Positions 1-10,184 of a DNA stretch of 64,000 nt are shown in pieces; positions within the stretch are counted from its first letter, which is position 1, and each line of letters starts with the position of its first letter. A model generated the notes under the pieces. The model searched no databases. It had not been told where the DNA came from and saw only the letters and a program-made list of their open reading frames with translations. The stretch comes from Enterococcus mundtii (GTDB lineage Bacteria; Bacillota; Bacilli; Lactobacillales; Enterococcaceae), in contig NZ_CP018061.1 in assembly GCF_002813755.1 (NCBI RefSeq), forward strand, positions 3,293,453 through 3,357,452, read 5' to 3'. Made by a program: the position numbers and the translations under genes.

Positions 1-76
1 CTTGCAAAAAGTAGTTGAAAAGATTATGATGGTGGGAGTTGCAAACGTGATTCTATAAAAGAAAGTAGGGAATTGA

Positions 77-1222
<1,146 letters not shown>

Positions 1223-1315
1223 TAGGATTTGTGAAATTTAGTTAAAAAACTAGTTTCTAGCGCCTTTTTCTGCTAAAGTGTTTAGTGTAGATATTTAGTT
1301 AGTGAGGTGAAAAAA

Positions 1316-1693
1316 ATGGGTTCATTACCAATGTTAGTGATGTTCGTTGCCCTATTAGGGATGTGGTTCTTTATGTCACGTACACAAAAGAAACAACAAC
1401 AAGAACGTCAAAACTTGCTTGATAGTATGAAAGCTGGCGATGAAGTAGTCACGATCGGTGGACTTCATGGCGTAGTCTCAGAAATCGACGAGACAAATCG
1501 TACAGTCGTTTTAGATTGCGAAGGTATCTTTTTAGAATACGATCGAGCAGCCATCAAAACGGTAAAACCAGGTACAGGCGCGATGACGAGCACACCAATC
1601 GCACCAGTAGAAGAACCGACAGAACCAGAAGTAATTGAAACTGTTGAAGTTCCAGAAACACCTGAAGAGAAAAAAGAAGAAAAAGAATTGTAG
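1316..1693 (+). CDS. yajC: preprotein translocase subunit YajC
   Basis: Small accessory subunit of the SecDF-YajC complex at the Sec translocon. It has one N-terminal membrane segment (LPMLVMFVALLGMWFFMS) followed by the conserved basic QKKQQQERQ stretch and the GDEVVTIGGLHGVV motif. The C-terminus is an acidic Pro/Glu-rich tail, typical of enterococcal YajC. I start it at ATG 1316 because the upstream in-frame GTG at 1307 lies inside the GAGGTGA ribosome site. About 125 aa. Confidence 0.93.
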   Translation: MGSLPMLVMFVALLGMWFFMSRTQKKQQQERQNLLDSMKAGDEVVTIGGLHGVVSEIDETNRTVVLDCEGIFLEYDRAAIKTVKPGTGAMTSTPIAPVEEPTEPEVIETVEVPETPEEKKEEKEL

Positions 1694-1751
1694 ACACCGG
1701 TTGTTTGCCACGCGTTGGCTAAATGTATACGGAGTTCGATCATTCTTTATC

Positions 1752-1811
1752 AAAAAAGACTGATAGTCATTCCTATCTCATATGGAGATAAGATGGCGAT
1801 CAGTCTTTTTT
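1752..1811 (+). terminator. intrinsic terminator after yajC
   Basis: Perfect 13-bp arms (1752-1764 and 1799-1811, core GACTGAT/ATCAGTC) run directly into a T tract. This ends the tgt-yajC transcript before the adhE regulatory region. Confidence 0.85.
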
Positions 1812-1907
1812 TTTGTAACTTTACTAAATAAATCACTTATTCCATTATTGAAGGGTTACTCGATGATCAATCCTACTGAATGGACTATTTTCTAAAGAAA
1901 AACATAA

Positions 1908-1925
1908 CTGTGAAAAAAATCACAA
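1908..1925. promoter_or_regulatory. Rex-type operator 1 upstream of adhE
   Basis: CTGTGAAAAAAATCACAA matches the Rex redox-repressor palindrome TTGTGA-N6-TCACAA almost perfectly and lies just upstream of the adhE -35 box. Rex senses the NADH/NAD+ ratio and is known to control adhE in Gram-positive bacteria. Binding here is inferred from sequence. Confidence 0.72.
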
Positions 1926-1932
1926 AAAAGTA

Positions 1933-1961
1933 TTTACATCGAAAAAAAAGTGTTGTATGAT
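1933..1961 (+). promoter_or_regulatory. adhE promoter
   Basis: TTTACA (1933-1938), a 17-base spacer and TATGAT (1956-1961) form a good sigma-A promoter. It is bracketed by two Rex-like palindromes, so high NADH should relieve repression. Confidence 0.78.
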
Positions 1962-1965
1962 GTGT

Positions 1966-1983
1966 ATGTGAAATAATTAACAA
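1966..1983. promoter_or_regulatory. Rex-type operator 2 downstream of the adhE -10 box
   Basis: ATGTGAAATAATTAACAA is a weaker Rex-like palindrome (the right half has TTAACA in place of TTCACA). It covers the expected transcription start region and could act with the upstream site. Confidence 0.5.
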
Positions 1984-2011
1984 ATAACCATGACTCAGTA
2001 GGAGGAACATA

Positions 2012-4609
2012 ATGGCTAAGATAATGGAAAAAGAAGAGACGAAAACTGTTGATGTACAAGCGATGATCGACGACTTGGCGACAAAAGCAAATGTCGCGTT
2101 GAAAGAAATGGAAAGTTTCGATCAAGAAAAAGTAGATCACATTGTGCATGAAATGGCAATGGCTGCATTAGATCAGCACATGCCTCTAGCAAAAATGGCT
2201 GTAGAAGAAACTGGCCGTGGAATCTATGAAGATAAAGCAATCAAAAATATGTATGCTTCAGAATATATTTGGAACAGTATCAAATATGACAAAACTGTCG
2301 GAGTAATTAATGAAGACACTCAAAAAGGATTGATTGAGATTGCTGAACCAGTCGGCGTCGTTTGTGGAGTAACACCAACAACGAACCCAACTTCAACAAC
2401 GATCTTTAAATCAATGATCGCTTTGAAAACCAGAAACCCAATCGTTTTTGCTTTCCATCCAAGTGCTCAAAAATGTTCCGCTGAGGCAGCAAGAGTCGTT
2501 CGTGATGCAGCCATCGCAGCAGGTGCGCCAGAAAACTGTATCCAATGGATCGAGCATCCATCGATCGATGCGACTTCAATGTTGATGAACCATCCAGGAA
2601 TTGCGATCGTATTAGCAACTGGTGGCGCAGGCATGGTAAAATCCGCTTATTCAACTGGTAAACCAGCTTTAGGTGTTGGACCGGGTAACGTTCCTGCATA
2701 TATCGAAAAAACAGCAAAAGTAAAACGTGCAGTGAATGACTTGATCGTATCAAAAACATTCGATAACGGAATGATTTGTGCTTCTGAACAAGCAGTCATC
2801 GTAGATAAAGAAATCTATGCAGCCGTAAAAGCAGAATTCCAAGCACACCAAGTTTACTTCGTTAAACCAGCAGAGCTTTCAAAATTAGAAGATGCTGTCA
2901 TGAATGAAGGTAAATACGCTGTAAATCCTGCAATCGTGGGTCATTCAGCAATGGATATCGCAAAATTAGCAGGAATCAATGTACCAGAAGGAACTAAATT
3001 ATTAGTGGCAGAATTAGAAGGTGTAGGGCCTGATTATCCACTTTCACGTGAGAAACTTTCACCAGTTTTAGCAATGGTCAAATCAAATAGTACAGAACAT
3101 GCTTTCGAATTATGTGAAGGAATGTTGAACCTTGGTGGATTAGGACATACAGCTGTCATCCATTCAGAAAACGAAGAGTTGCATGTCCAATTCGGACTAC
3201 GCATGAAAGCCTGCCGTATCTTAGTCAACACACCATCAGCAGAAGGCGGAATCGGAAATATCTACAACGAAATGATTCCATCATTGACACTAGGTTGTGG
3301 TTCATACGGAAAGAATTCTGTTTCAAGAAACGTATCAGCAGTCAACTTAATCAACGTCAAAACTGTAGCGAAACGGAGAAATAACATGCAATGGTTCAAA
3401 TTACCACCAAAAATCTTCTTTGAAAAGAACTCTTTGCTTTACTTGGAAAAAATGGAAAACGTCGAACGTGTCATGATCGTTTGTGACCCAGGTATGGTCC
3501 AATTCGGCTACTGTGACACTGTAAGAGAAGTATTAGCACGTCGTAAAAATGATGTGAAAATCGAGATCTTCTCAGATGTTGAACCAAACCCTTCAACAAA
3601 CACAGTTTACGCTGGTACAAAAATGATGGCGGACTTCAAACCAGATACAGTGATCGCTCTTGGGGGCGGATCAGCAATGGATGCGGCAAAAGGCATGTGG
3701 ATGTTCTATGAGCACCCAGATACTTCATTCTTTGGTGCAAAACAAAAATTCTTAGATATCCGTAAACGTACGTACAAGATCGACAAACCTGAAAAAACTC
3801 AGTTTGTATGTATCCCAACAACATCAGGAACTGGTTCAGAAGTGACACCATTTGCGGTAATCACAGATAGCGAAACACACGTGAAATATCCGTTAGCTGA
3901 CTACGCATTAACACCAGACGTGGCGATCGTTGACCCACAATTTGTTATGTCAGTTCCCGCTTCAGTTACAGCTGATACAGGTATGGACGTCTTGACACAT
4001 GCCATCGAATCTTATGTATCTGTGATGGCTTCTGATTACACTCGTGGTTTAAGTTTACAAGCAATCAAATTAGTCTTTGACTACTTGGAAAAATCAGTGA
4101 AAACACCAGATATGGAATCACGCGAAAAAATGCATAATGCGTCAACAATGGCTGGTATGGCCTTTGCCAATGCTTTCTTAGGAATTTGTCACTCAGTTGC
4201 GCATAAAATCGGTGGAGAATACGGTATCCCTCATGGACGTACAAATGCGATCCTATTACCGCATATTATCCGCTACAATGCGAAAGATCCACAAAAACAT
4301 GCGATGTTCCCTAAATATGACTACTTCCGTGCGGATACAGACTACGCGGATATCGCGAAGTTCTTAGGTTTGAAAGGGAAAACAACAGCAGAGCTTGTAG
4401 AAGCATTAGCAACAGCTGTTAGCGACTTAGGAAAATCTGTTGGTATCGACATGAGCTTGAGAGCGCAAGGCGTGACGCAAGAAACATTAGACACAACAGT
4501 TGATCGCATGGCTGAATTAGCGTATGAAGATCAATGTACAACAGCCAATCCAAAAGAACCATTGATCAGTGAATTGAAACAAATCATTATCGACGCATAT
4601 AATGCGTAA
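2012..4609 (+). CDS. adhE: bifunctional acetaldehyde-CoA/alcohol dehydrogenase
   Basis: Two-step fermentative enzyme: acetyl-CoA to acetaldehyde to ethanol, each step oxidising NADH. The N-terminal half (about 1-445) is a CoA-acylating aldehyde dehydrogenase with catalytic Cys in NGMICASEQ near residue 255 and the GVGPGNVPAY loop. The C-terminal half (about 460-865) is an iron-dependent alcohol dehydrogenase with GGGSAMDAAKG for NAD and metal ligands in AHKIGGEYGIPHGRTN. The 865-aa length is normal for AdhE. The start is supported by GTAGGAGGAACATA before ATG. It is monocistronic: a terminator on each side and Rex-like operators at the promoter. Confidence 0.98.
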   Translation: MAKIMEKEETKTVDVQAMIDDLATKANVALKEMESFDQEKVDHIVHEMAMAALDQHMPLAKMAVEETGRGIYEDKAIKNMYASEYIWNSIKYDKTVGVINEDTQKGLIEIAEPVGVVCGVTPTTNPTSTTIFKSMIALKTRNPIVFAFHPSAQKCSAEAARVVRDAAIAAGAPENCIQWIEHPSIDATSMLMNHPGIAIVLATGGAGMVKSAYSTGKPALGVGPGNVPAYIEKTAKVKRAVNDLIVSKTFDNGMICASEQAVIVDKEIYAAVKAEFQAHQVYFVKPAELSKLEDAVMNEGKYAVNPAIVGHSAMDIAKLAGINVPEGTKLLVAELEGVGPDYPLSREKLSPVLAMVKSNSTEHAFELCEGMLNLGGLGHTAVIHSENEELHVQFGLRMKACRILVNTPSAEGGIGNIYNEMIPSLTLGCGSYGKNSVSRNVSAVNLINVKTVAKRRNNMQWFKLPPKIFFEKNSLLYLEKMENVERVMIVCDPGMVQFGYCDTVREVLARRKNDVKIEIFSDVEPNPSTNTVYAGTKMMADFKPDTVIALGGGSAMDAAKGMWMFYEHPDTSFFGAKQKFLDIRKRTYKIDKPEKTQFVCIPTTSGTGSEVTPFAVITDSETHVKYPLADYALTPDVAIVDPQFVMSVPASVTADTGMDVLTHAIESYVSVMASDYTRGLSLQAIKLVFDYLEKSVKTPDMESREKMHNASTMAGMAFANAFLGICHSVAHKIGGEYGIPHGRTNAILLPHIIRYNAKDPQKHAMFPKYDYFRADTDYADIAKFLGLKGKTTAELVEALATAVSDLGKSVGIDMSLRAQGVTQETLDTTVDRMAELAYEDQCTTANPKEPLISELKQIIIDAYNA

Positions 4610-4630
4610 TTCATAACTAAAAGTTGTCCC

Positions 4631-4680
4631 AACAACGAATCAAGCATGAGAGAATCTTCTCACTTGGTTCGTTGTTTTTT
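4631..4680 (+). terminator. adhE terminator
   Basis: Arms AACAACGAATCAAG and CTTGGTTCGTTGTT (one mismatch) are followed by a T run, 20 bases after the adhE stop. Confidence 0.8.
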
Positions 4681-4887
4681 CTTTTTAAGATAATGATTAT
4701 CAAGCGATACATCAGAAGAATTTACGAAAAATAATTGTTGTAGAATCGCTCAATATGTTGTTAGAAGAGAAAAATGTCGTAGCTTTTTTTTCTGATTTCT
4801 AAAAAAAGAAGTATTAGATAACTCGAATAATAGGCATTTTGATGAATATGCTATGCTACTATTTTCTATAAAAAAGGAGATGAGATC

Positions 4888-5142
4888 TTGAAGAAATATA
4901 TTGTTACTTTGTTGATTGCATGTGTCGTTTCTCTTGGACTATCCTTTCTTTTGGAACGAGAAATCTTACGTAACATTGGCATTGGCTTACTTTTGATCGG
5001 AATTGCACTTTCTGGCACAGCAGTTTCAGGGGATCGGATGCGAGCGAATCAGGAGAATAGCGAGTTGGGATTTCGTAAGAACTACTTTTGGTTTCCATTA
5101 ATTGCTTGTTTGCCATTTTTTATGGTGTATACATTTTTATGA
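4888..5142 (+). CDS. small membrane protein, DUF5316-like
   Basis: 84-aa protein with three hydrophobic stretches (about 4-22, 28-48, 67-83) separated by a short polar loop containing VSGDRMRAN. That loop resembles the conserved GDRxRAN sequence of the DUF5316 family of Firmicutes membrane proteins; the assignment is from memory. The function of the family is unknown. The start is TTG 4888 placed after AAAGGAG; the ATG inside that region runs immediately into a stop. It has its own terminator and no operon partner. Confidence 0.7.
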   Translation: MKKYIVTLLIACVVSLGLSFLLEREILRNIGIGLLLIGIALSGTAVSGDRMRANQENSELGFRKNYFWFPLIACLPFFMVYTFL

Positions 5143-5155
5143 ACTGTTGATTTTG

Positions 5156-5186
5156 AAACCATGACGAGCGATAAACGTCATGGTTT
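5156..5186 (+). terminator. terminator after the DUF5316-like gene
   Basis: AAACCATGACG and CGTCATGGTTT form a perfect 11-bp stem followed by TTTC-rich sequence. Confidence 0.72.
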
Positions 5187-5279
5187 TTCTTTTGGTAGCA
5201 CTCTTTTTCGCATGAAATCCATTAATAATCTTGTTATGTCAATTTTAGATAGTTTTTGTTCAAATGATGCTATTTATTG

Positions 5280-5293
5280 AGAAAGCGTTTACT
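5280..5293. promoter_or_regulatory. candidate CcpA cre site 1 of the uronate operon
   Basis: AGAAAGCGTTTACT matches 10 of the 12 defined positions of the cre consensus TGWAANCGNTNWCA, which fits catabolite repression of the island that follows. Confidence 0.5.
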
Positions 5294-5313
5294 GATATAT
5301 TAACAGCATAGAA

Positions 5314-5327
5314 TGAAAGCGTTTGAA
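5314..5327. promoter_or_regulatory. candidate CcpA cre site 2 of the uronate operon
   Basis: TGAAAGCGTTTGAA matches 10 of 12 defined cre positions and abuts the ribosome site of the GH105 gene. It is the second cre-like site within 50 bases, which strengthens the case for CcpA control by road-block. Confidence 0.5.
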
Positions 5328-5341
5328 AAGGAGAGGGAAAA

Positions 5342-6448
5342 TTGATTATTAAAGAGGAACTATTTGTACAGAAAGAAGTTGTGGAAGAAACAATCGCTCG
5401 ATTAGTGGAGAATTTGACGACGATCAACGATGATTCAGGTGAATTTTTATTGGATTTTGATGGGTTAAAGGTGGATGACAAAAGTTGGTCTGTTTGGAAT
5501 TGGCCACAAGGTGTAGGGCTATACGGTATCTACAAAAATTATCAGTTGACTAAAAATCCTCGTGCGGCGGAAGTGGTGAAGGAATGGTTTGAAGCACGGA
5601 TGCAAGAAGGCGCACCGCCAAAAAACGTCAACACGATGGCACCAATCCTCACGATGGCGTATTTATATGAGGAGACAGGTGATACACGCTACTTGCCTTA
5701 CTTGCAACAATGGGCGGAATGGGTCATGAATGATATGCCTCGGACAGAGGAAGACGGATTACAGCACGCTACATATGGACCAGAAAATAAGAATCAATTG
5801 TGGGATGACACGTTGATGATGACGGTTTTGCCATTAGCCAAAATCGGTAAGCTCCTAGATCGTCCAGAATACCTAGAGGAAGCCAGATACCAATTTATGA
5901 TCCACATCAAATATTTGATGGATAAACGTACAGGTCTTTGGTACCACGGGTGGACCTTTGAAGGTAATCATAATTATGCGGAAGCATTTTGGGGACGAGG
6001 AAATTGTTGGTTGACGATTGCGATTCCTGAGATCATCACGATTCTTGAACTGAAAGAAGGAGATGCTTTCCGTAAATTATTAATCGAAACGCTAGAAGCA
6101 CAAGTGCAAACCTTAGCAAAATATCAATCAGAAAGTGGCTTATGGCATACCTTGATCGATGATCCAACCTCATACTTAGAATCATCTGCGACAGCAGGTT
6201 TTGCTTACGGTATTTTAAAAGCAGTGCATGAGCGCTATTTGCCTAAGAAATATTTAGAGATCGCCTATCGTGCCATTCAGGGATTGCTTGAGCAAGTAGA
6301 TGAAACTGGCGAAGTCCAAAATGTTTCGGTAGGTACAGGGATGGGCGATGATCTAGAGTTTTACCGTACGATCGGCAAGACAGCGATGCCTTATGGCCAA
6401 TCGTTACTTGTATTATGTCTGACAGAATTACTTGTGTCATATTGTTAA
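5342..6448 (+). CDS. GH105-family unsaturated glycuronyl hydrolase
   Basis: Cytoplasmic (alpha/alpha)6-barrel hydrolase that removes the delta-4,5-unsaturated uronic acid left at the non-reducing end of oligosaccharides by polysaccharide lyases, using a hydration mechanism. The 368-aa length matches YteR/YesR. Supporting motifs are NDMPRTEEDGLQHATY followed by QLWDDTLMMTVLPLAKIG, FWGRGNCW and SATAGFAYGI. No signal peptide is present, so the substrate must be imported, consistent with the TRAP genes that follow. It starts at TTG 5342 after AAGGAGAGGG. It is the first gene of a tight operon with dctPQM and an isomerase. GH88 is the alternative family. Confidence 0.87.
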   Translation: MIIKEELFVQKEVVEETIARLVENLTTINDDSGEFLLDFDGLKVDDKSWSVWNWPQGVGLYGIYKNYQLTKNPRAAEVVKEWFEARMQEGAPPKNVNTMAPILTMAYLYEETGDTRYLPYLQQWAEWVMNDMPRTEEDGLQHATYGPENKNQLWDDTLMMTVLPLAKIGKLLDRPEYLEEARYQFMIHIKYLMDKRTGLWYHGWTFEGNHNYAEAFWGRGNCWLTIAIPEIITILELKEGDAFRKLLIETLEAQVQTLAKYQSESGLWHTLIDDPTSYLESSATAGFAYGILKAVHERYLPKKYLEIAYRAIQGLLEQVDETGEVQNVSVGTGMGDDLEFYRTIGKTAMPYGQSLLVLCLTELLVSYC

Positions 6449-6464
6449 TCGAAAGGAGAAAAAA

Positions 6465-7484
6465 ATGAAAAAAACACTTGCTTTTGCTTTTTGTTTACTG
6501 GGAATCCTCGGTTTGAGTGGTTGTGGTAGTCAGTCAAGTGTCGGTGTTGTCGCAAATGCAGAGGAAGAAGCAACGATTACTTTACGTTTTGCTTATGCCA
6601 GTAATAGTCAGCCGGTCATTGATGCAATGAATAAATTCGGAGAGTTAGTAGAAGAAAAAACAGCTGGCTCAGTCAAAGTAAAATATTTTCCTGATGGTCA
6701 ATTGGGGGGAGAACGTGAATTGATCGAATTGACTCAATCAGGTGCGATTGATTTTACGAAAGTCAGTGCCTCTGCGTTAGAAAGTTTTTCTAAAGTCTAT
6801 TCGATTTTTTCAGTTCCTTACTTGTTCAATGATGAGCAACATTTCTTCAATGTCATGGAGAACGAAGAAATCATGCAACCCATTTATCAATCAACGACAG
6901 ATTTAGGTTTTTCTGGTCTCACCTATTATGATTCAGGGCAACGTAGTTTTTATATGGTCGATGGACCGATCCACACACCGGATGATCTAAAAGGGAAAAA
7001 AATCCGAGTGATGCAAAGTGAAACGGCCATTAGAATGGTCGAATTACTAGGCGGATCACCTGTACCGATGGGCAGTGACGAAGTATATACTTCGCTACAG
7101 TCTAACTTGATCAACGGATCAGAGAACAATGAATTTGTTTTGTACACAGCCGGGCATGGTGGTGTAGCCAAGTATTATTCCTATGATGAACATACACGAG
7201 TACCGGATATCATCATTATGAATGATGCGATCAAAGAACGTTTGACTACTGAACAACAACAAGCAATCGAAGAAGCGGCGAAAGAATCAACGATTTTTGA
7301 AATCGAAGCATTCGCTCAAGCAATCGAAGAAGAAAAAAGAGTAGCAACGGAAGAATATGGCGTCCAGTTCAATGAAGTGGACAATACGCCATTTCGTGAA
7401 GCAGTCGCACCGTTGCATGACGAATTCAAAAATCATCCAGATTTTCAAACGCTTTACCGAATGATCCAAGAAGAAGGGGTGTAA
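6465..7484 (+). CDS. TRAP transporter substrate-binding lipoprotein (DctP type)
   Basis: Extracytoplasmic solute receptor of a TRAP transporter. The N-terminus is a lipoprotein signal ending in a lipobox (LSGC), so it is anchored outside the membrane. The DctP fold is indicated by the PDGQLGGERELIELTQSG motif near residue 70, the KIRVM strand with a conserved ligand-binding Arg, and the GxxxExxxF-like late region. I use ATG 6465 after GAAAGGAG; an upstream in-frame ATG inside the previous gene has no ribosome site. The ligand is inferred from context to be an unsaturated uronate or its oligosaccharide. Confidence 0.92.
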   Translation: MKKTLAFAFCLLGILGLSGCGSQSSVGVVANAEEEATITLRFAYASNSQPVIDAMNKFGELVEEKTAGSVKVKYFPDGQLGGERELIELTQSGAIDFTKVSASALESFSKVYSIFSVPYLFNDEQHFFNVMENEEIMQPIYQSTTDLGFSGLTYYDSGQRSFYMVDGPIHTPDDLKGKKIRVMQSETAIRMVELLGGSPVPMGSDEVYTSLQSNLINGSENNEFVLYTAGHGGVAKYYSYDEHTRVPDIIIMNDAIKERLTTEQQQAIEEAAKESTIFEIEAFAQAIEEEKRVATEEYGVQFNEVDNTPFREAVAPLHDEFKNHPDFQTLYRMIQEEGV

Positions 7485-7487
7485 TCG

Positions 7488-7967
7488 ATGAAAAAAGGAA
7501 TCAGTCGGCTGTTAGAATTTCTAGGAGCATGTCTGTTGATCGGTATGATCATCATTGTCTTATGGCAAGTATTCTCGCGAACGATTTTGGGTAATCCAAA
7601 TACTGTAACAGAAGAATTAGTGCGTTTTGGGTTAGTCTGGTTTGCGATGCTATCTTCCGCTTATGTAGTGGGTCAAAAAGGGCACTTAGCAGTTACGCTG
7701 TTAAGTGAGAAACTGACTGGCACAAAAGCGAATGTATTGGAAATCGTCGTTCAGTGTCTTTTTCTGGCTTTTGCAATCACGATCATGGTTTATGGTGGTT
7801 GGAATGCTGTGACATTGACGATGGGGCAAATTTCCCCTTCATTAGGGATTCCGATGGGCTATGTCTATTTATCGGTGCCGGTCTCAGGTGTTTTGATCAT
7901 TATCTACAGTTTGATCAATTTGATTGAAGCAATGAATGGGAAGTCTGTCGTTCAGGAAAAGGGATAG
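7488..7967 (+). CDS. TRAP transporter small permease (DctQ type)
   Basis: 159-aa protein with four predicted membrane helices, the small integral subunit linking the receptor to the DctM channel. The region around VLWQVFSRTILGNPNTVTEELVRF is the conserved DctQ signature. It begins three bases after the dctP stop and is directly followed by dctM, so the three are translated together. Confidence 0.9.
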   Translation: MKKGISRLLEFLGACLLIGMIIIVLWQVFSRTILGNPNTVTEELVRFGLVWFAMLSSAYVVGQKGHLAVTLLSEKLTGTKANVLEIVVQCLFLAFAITIMVYGGWNAVTLTMGQISPSLGIPMGYVYLSVPVSGVLIIIYSLINLIEAMNGKSVVQEKG

Positions 7968-7977
7968 GAGGAATTTG

Positions 7978-9273
7978 ATGGCTTTAGAAGCAGGTGCAAT
8001 TTTATTTTTTGTTTTTGTCTTTTTATTGATTGTTGGAATGCCCATTGCAATCAGTATCGCTTTTTCATCGATGCTCACGTTGTTATTAGTGATCCCCTTT
8101 GATGTCGCAGCGTTTAGTTCTGCGCAAAAAATGGTCGGGAGTATCAATAGTTTCTCATTGATTGCCATTCCATTTTTCGTTTTTTCAGGAATCATTATGA
8201 ACCATGGTGGGATTGCCAAGAAATTAGTTGATTTTGCTATGTTGTTTGTTGGTCGGATACCTGGGTCCTTGGCCCATACGAATGTTTTAGGAAACGCATT
8301 GTTCGGCTCAATCTCCAGTTCGGCGATTGCTGCTTCGACAGCGATTGGTGGGGTGCTGATCCCGCAACAAGTAGAAGAAGGGTACGATCGTAAATTTGCG
8401 ACAGCAGTCAATATTGCTTCGGCACCTACAGGGATGGTGATCCCACCAAGTACAGCCTTTATCATGTATTCTTTAGTTGCCGGAGGCGCTTCGATTTCAG
8501 CTCTATTTATGGGTGGCTATTTAGTGGGAGCTTTGTGGTCGTTAGGAATCATGCTCGTTGCATTTGTAGTGGCGAAGAAAAATAAATATCCGACAGTACC
8601 AAAAGGACAAGGAAAGCAAGTCGGAAAAGTGTTAAAAGAAGCAATCCCAAGTTTAGCTTTGATCGTTATCATCATTGGTGGTATTTTAACAGGGTTCTTC
8701 ACAGCTATCGAAGCATCTGCGATTGCGGTATTGTATTCTTTATTGATCTCCATGTTCTTCTACAAGACAGTGAAACTACAAGATATACCAAAGATGTTGG
8801 TACAAGCCGTGGCGATGTCGGGAACGATCATGTTTTTATTAGCGACGTCTTCCATGATGTCATTTGCTATGGCATTTACTGGGATACCTCAAGCAATCAG
8901 CAGTCTGATCATTGGAGTTACTGATAATCGCTTCATTATTTTATTATTGATCAATATCATTTTGTTACTTGTTGGGATGTTTATGGATGTCGCGCCAGCG
9001 ATTTTGATTTTTACTCCGATTTTCTTGCCTATCGCGACAAGTGTTGGTGTGGATCCAGTCCATTATGGCTTATTTTCGATCATGAATCTTTGTGTCGGTT
9101 CCATTACCCCGCCAGTAGGTACCGGACTATATGTAGGAGCGAGTGTTGGTGGAGTTAAAGCAGAAGCGATGTTAAAGCCACTGTTACCATTTTACGGTGT
9201 CATATTAGCAGTTTTATTGTTGATTACGTATTTTCCACAAATCGTGATGTGGTTACCGGATCTATTAGGATAA
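7978..9273 (+). CDS. TRAP transporter large permease (DctM type)
   Basis: Channel subunit of the sodium-driven TRAP system, about 431 aa with roughly a dozen hydrophobic helices. Recognisable features are GMPIAISIAFSS near the N-terminus, the SSSAIAASTAIGGVLIPQQ segment, the IPPSTAFIMYSLVAG motif and the SITPPVGTGLYVG repeat near the end. I place the start at ATG 7978 after TAGGAGG. A longer in-frame start at 7936 would lie inside dctQ. Confidence 0.93.
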   Translation: MALEAGAILFFVFVFLLIVGMPIAISIAFSSMLTLLLVIPFDVAAFSSAQKMVGSINSFSLIAIPFFVFSGIIMNHGGIAKKLVDFAMLFVGRIPGSLAHTNVLGNALFGSISSSAIAASTAIGGVLIPQQVEEGYDRKFATAVNIASAPTGMVIPPSTAFIMYSLVAGGASISALFMGGYLVGALWSLGIMLVAFVVAKKNKYPTVPKGQGKQVGKVLKEAIPSLALIVIIIGGILTGFFTAIEASAIAVLYSLLISMFFYKTVKLQDIPKMLVQAVAMSGTIMFLLATSSMMSFAMAFTGIPQAISSLIIGVTDNRFIILLLINIILLLVGMFMDVAPAILIFTPIFLPIATSVGVDPVHYGLFSIMNLCVGSITPPVGTGLYVGASVGGVKAEAMLKPLLPFYGVILAVLLLITYFPQIVMWLPDLLG

Positions 9274-9283
9274 AGGAGAAGCC

Positions 9284-10126
9284 ATGATGAAATTAAACCT
9301 AGCCGCCAGAGGGCATGACTTGAGCCATGTACAAACCGTGGATGATTTAGCAAAAAAAGCGAGTCAACAAAACATTTCTACGCTACAATTGGCATTAAGT
9401 CGTTCATTTCCTACACTTTCAGCAGATGGACAAGCCATCAATGCTGGAATGGGGCAATATATGAAGAATATCCTCGCAAAAGAAGGCATAAGTGTCGGTA
9501 TATTAAGCTGTTATATCAACATGATCCATCCTGATCTATCTGTTCGTGAAACGGTGCTTCATCAATTTGAACGATATCTCCAATATGCTGCAAGCTTCGG
9601 GGCGACGATGGTCGCAACCGAGACGGGGAGCGTGAGTGAAGCGGGTTATACAGAGGAGAACTTTTCAGATGAAGCCTTCTTACAGATCGTTGAAGCCATT
9701 CACCGATTAGTGCGAGCTGGAGAAAAACATCGTATGATGGTGGGCATCGAACCAGGCTTGAATCATCCGTTGTATTCATTGGATCGTGTGGCAGAGTTAG
9801 TTGCCATGATCGATTCGGACTATCTAGGGATCATTTTAGACCCAACCAATCTAATCAATGCAAAAAACTATCATCAACAAGTAAATTTAGTCGAAGAAGC
9901 CTTTGAACGGTTTGGAGAAAAAATTTGCGGATTGCATATGAAAGATTATATTGTTTCTAACGAAGAAGAAATCATCCCGGTAAATCTAGGGACAGGCATG
10001 ATCGATTATGAAGCCATCGTAAACATCGCACAGAAACATCGTCCTTATCTTTATATCGTCTTAGAAGAAACAAAAGATGATGCACTAAAACAAGGTGTAA
10101 TCATGTTGGAACAAGTCACCGAATAA
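9284..10126 (+). CDS. sugar phosphate isomerase/epimerase (xylose isomerase-like TIM barrel)
   Basis: 280-aa AP-endonuclease-2/xylose-isomerase-like TIM barrel. Metal ligands are suggested by GIEPGLNHPL (Glu), GIILDPTNLIN (Asp), GLHMKDY (His, Asp) and VLEETKDD (Glu). The exact substrate cannot be read. It may interconvert a keto sugar acid released by the hydrolase before it enters the Kdu/Kdg route. It lies 10 bases after dctM with AAAGGAG before tandem ATG codons (9284 and 9287). Confidence 0.82.
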   Translation: MMKLNLAARGHDLSHVQTVDDLAKKASQQNISTLQLALSRSFPTLSADGQAINAGMGQYMKNILAKEGISVGILSCYINMIHPDLSVRETVLHQFERYLQYAASFGATMVATETGSVSEAGYTEENFSDEAFLQIVEAIHRLVRAGEKHRMMVGIEPGLNHPLYSLDRVAELVAMIDSDYLGIILDPTNLINAKNYHQQVNLVEEAFERFGEKICGLHMKDYIVSNEEEIIPVNLGTGMIDYEAIVNIAQKHRPYLYIVLEETKDDALKQGVIMLEQVTE

Positions 10127-10184
10127 GAAAATAATAGAATGTATCATTGTTCAATAGTGAGCAATAAGGGAAAGGGGGATAGAG

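Noticed and set aside
2..58. Open frame LQKVVEKIMMVGVANVIL ending 18 bases before tgt
   Set aside because: Too short at the window edge to recognise; it does not look like the QueA C-terminus expected upstream of tgt.
7884..8465. 193-codon frame on the minus strand inside dctM
   Set aside because: Antisense shadow of a well-identified membrane protein gene; no ribosome site and atypical composition.
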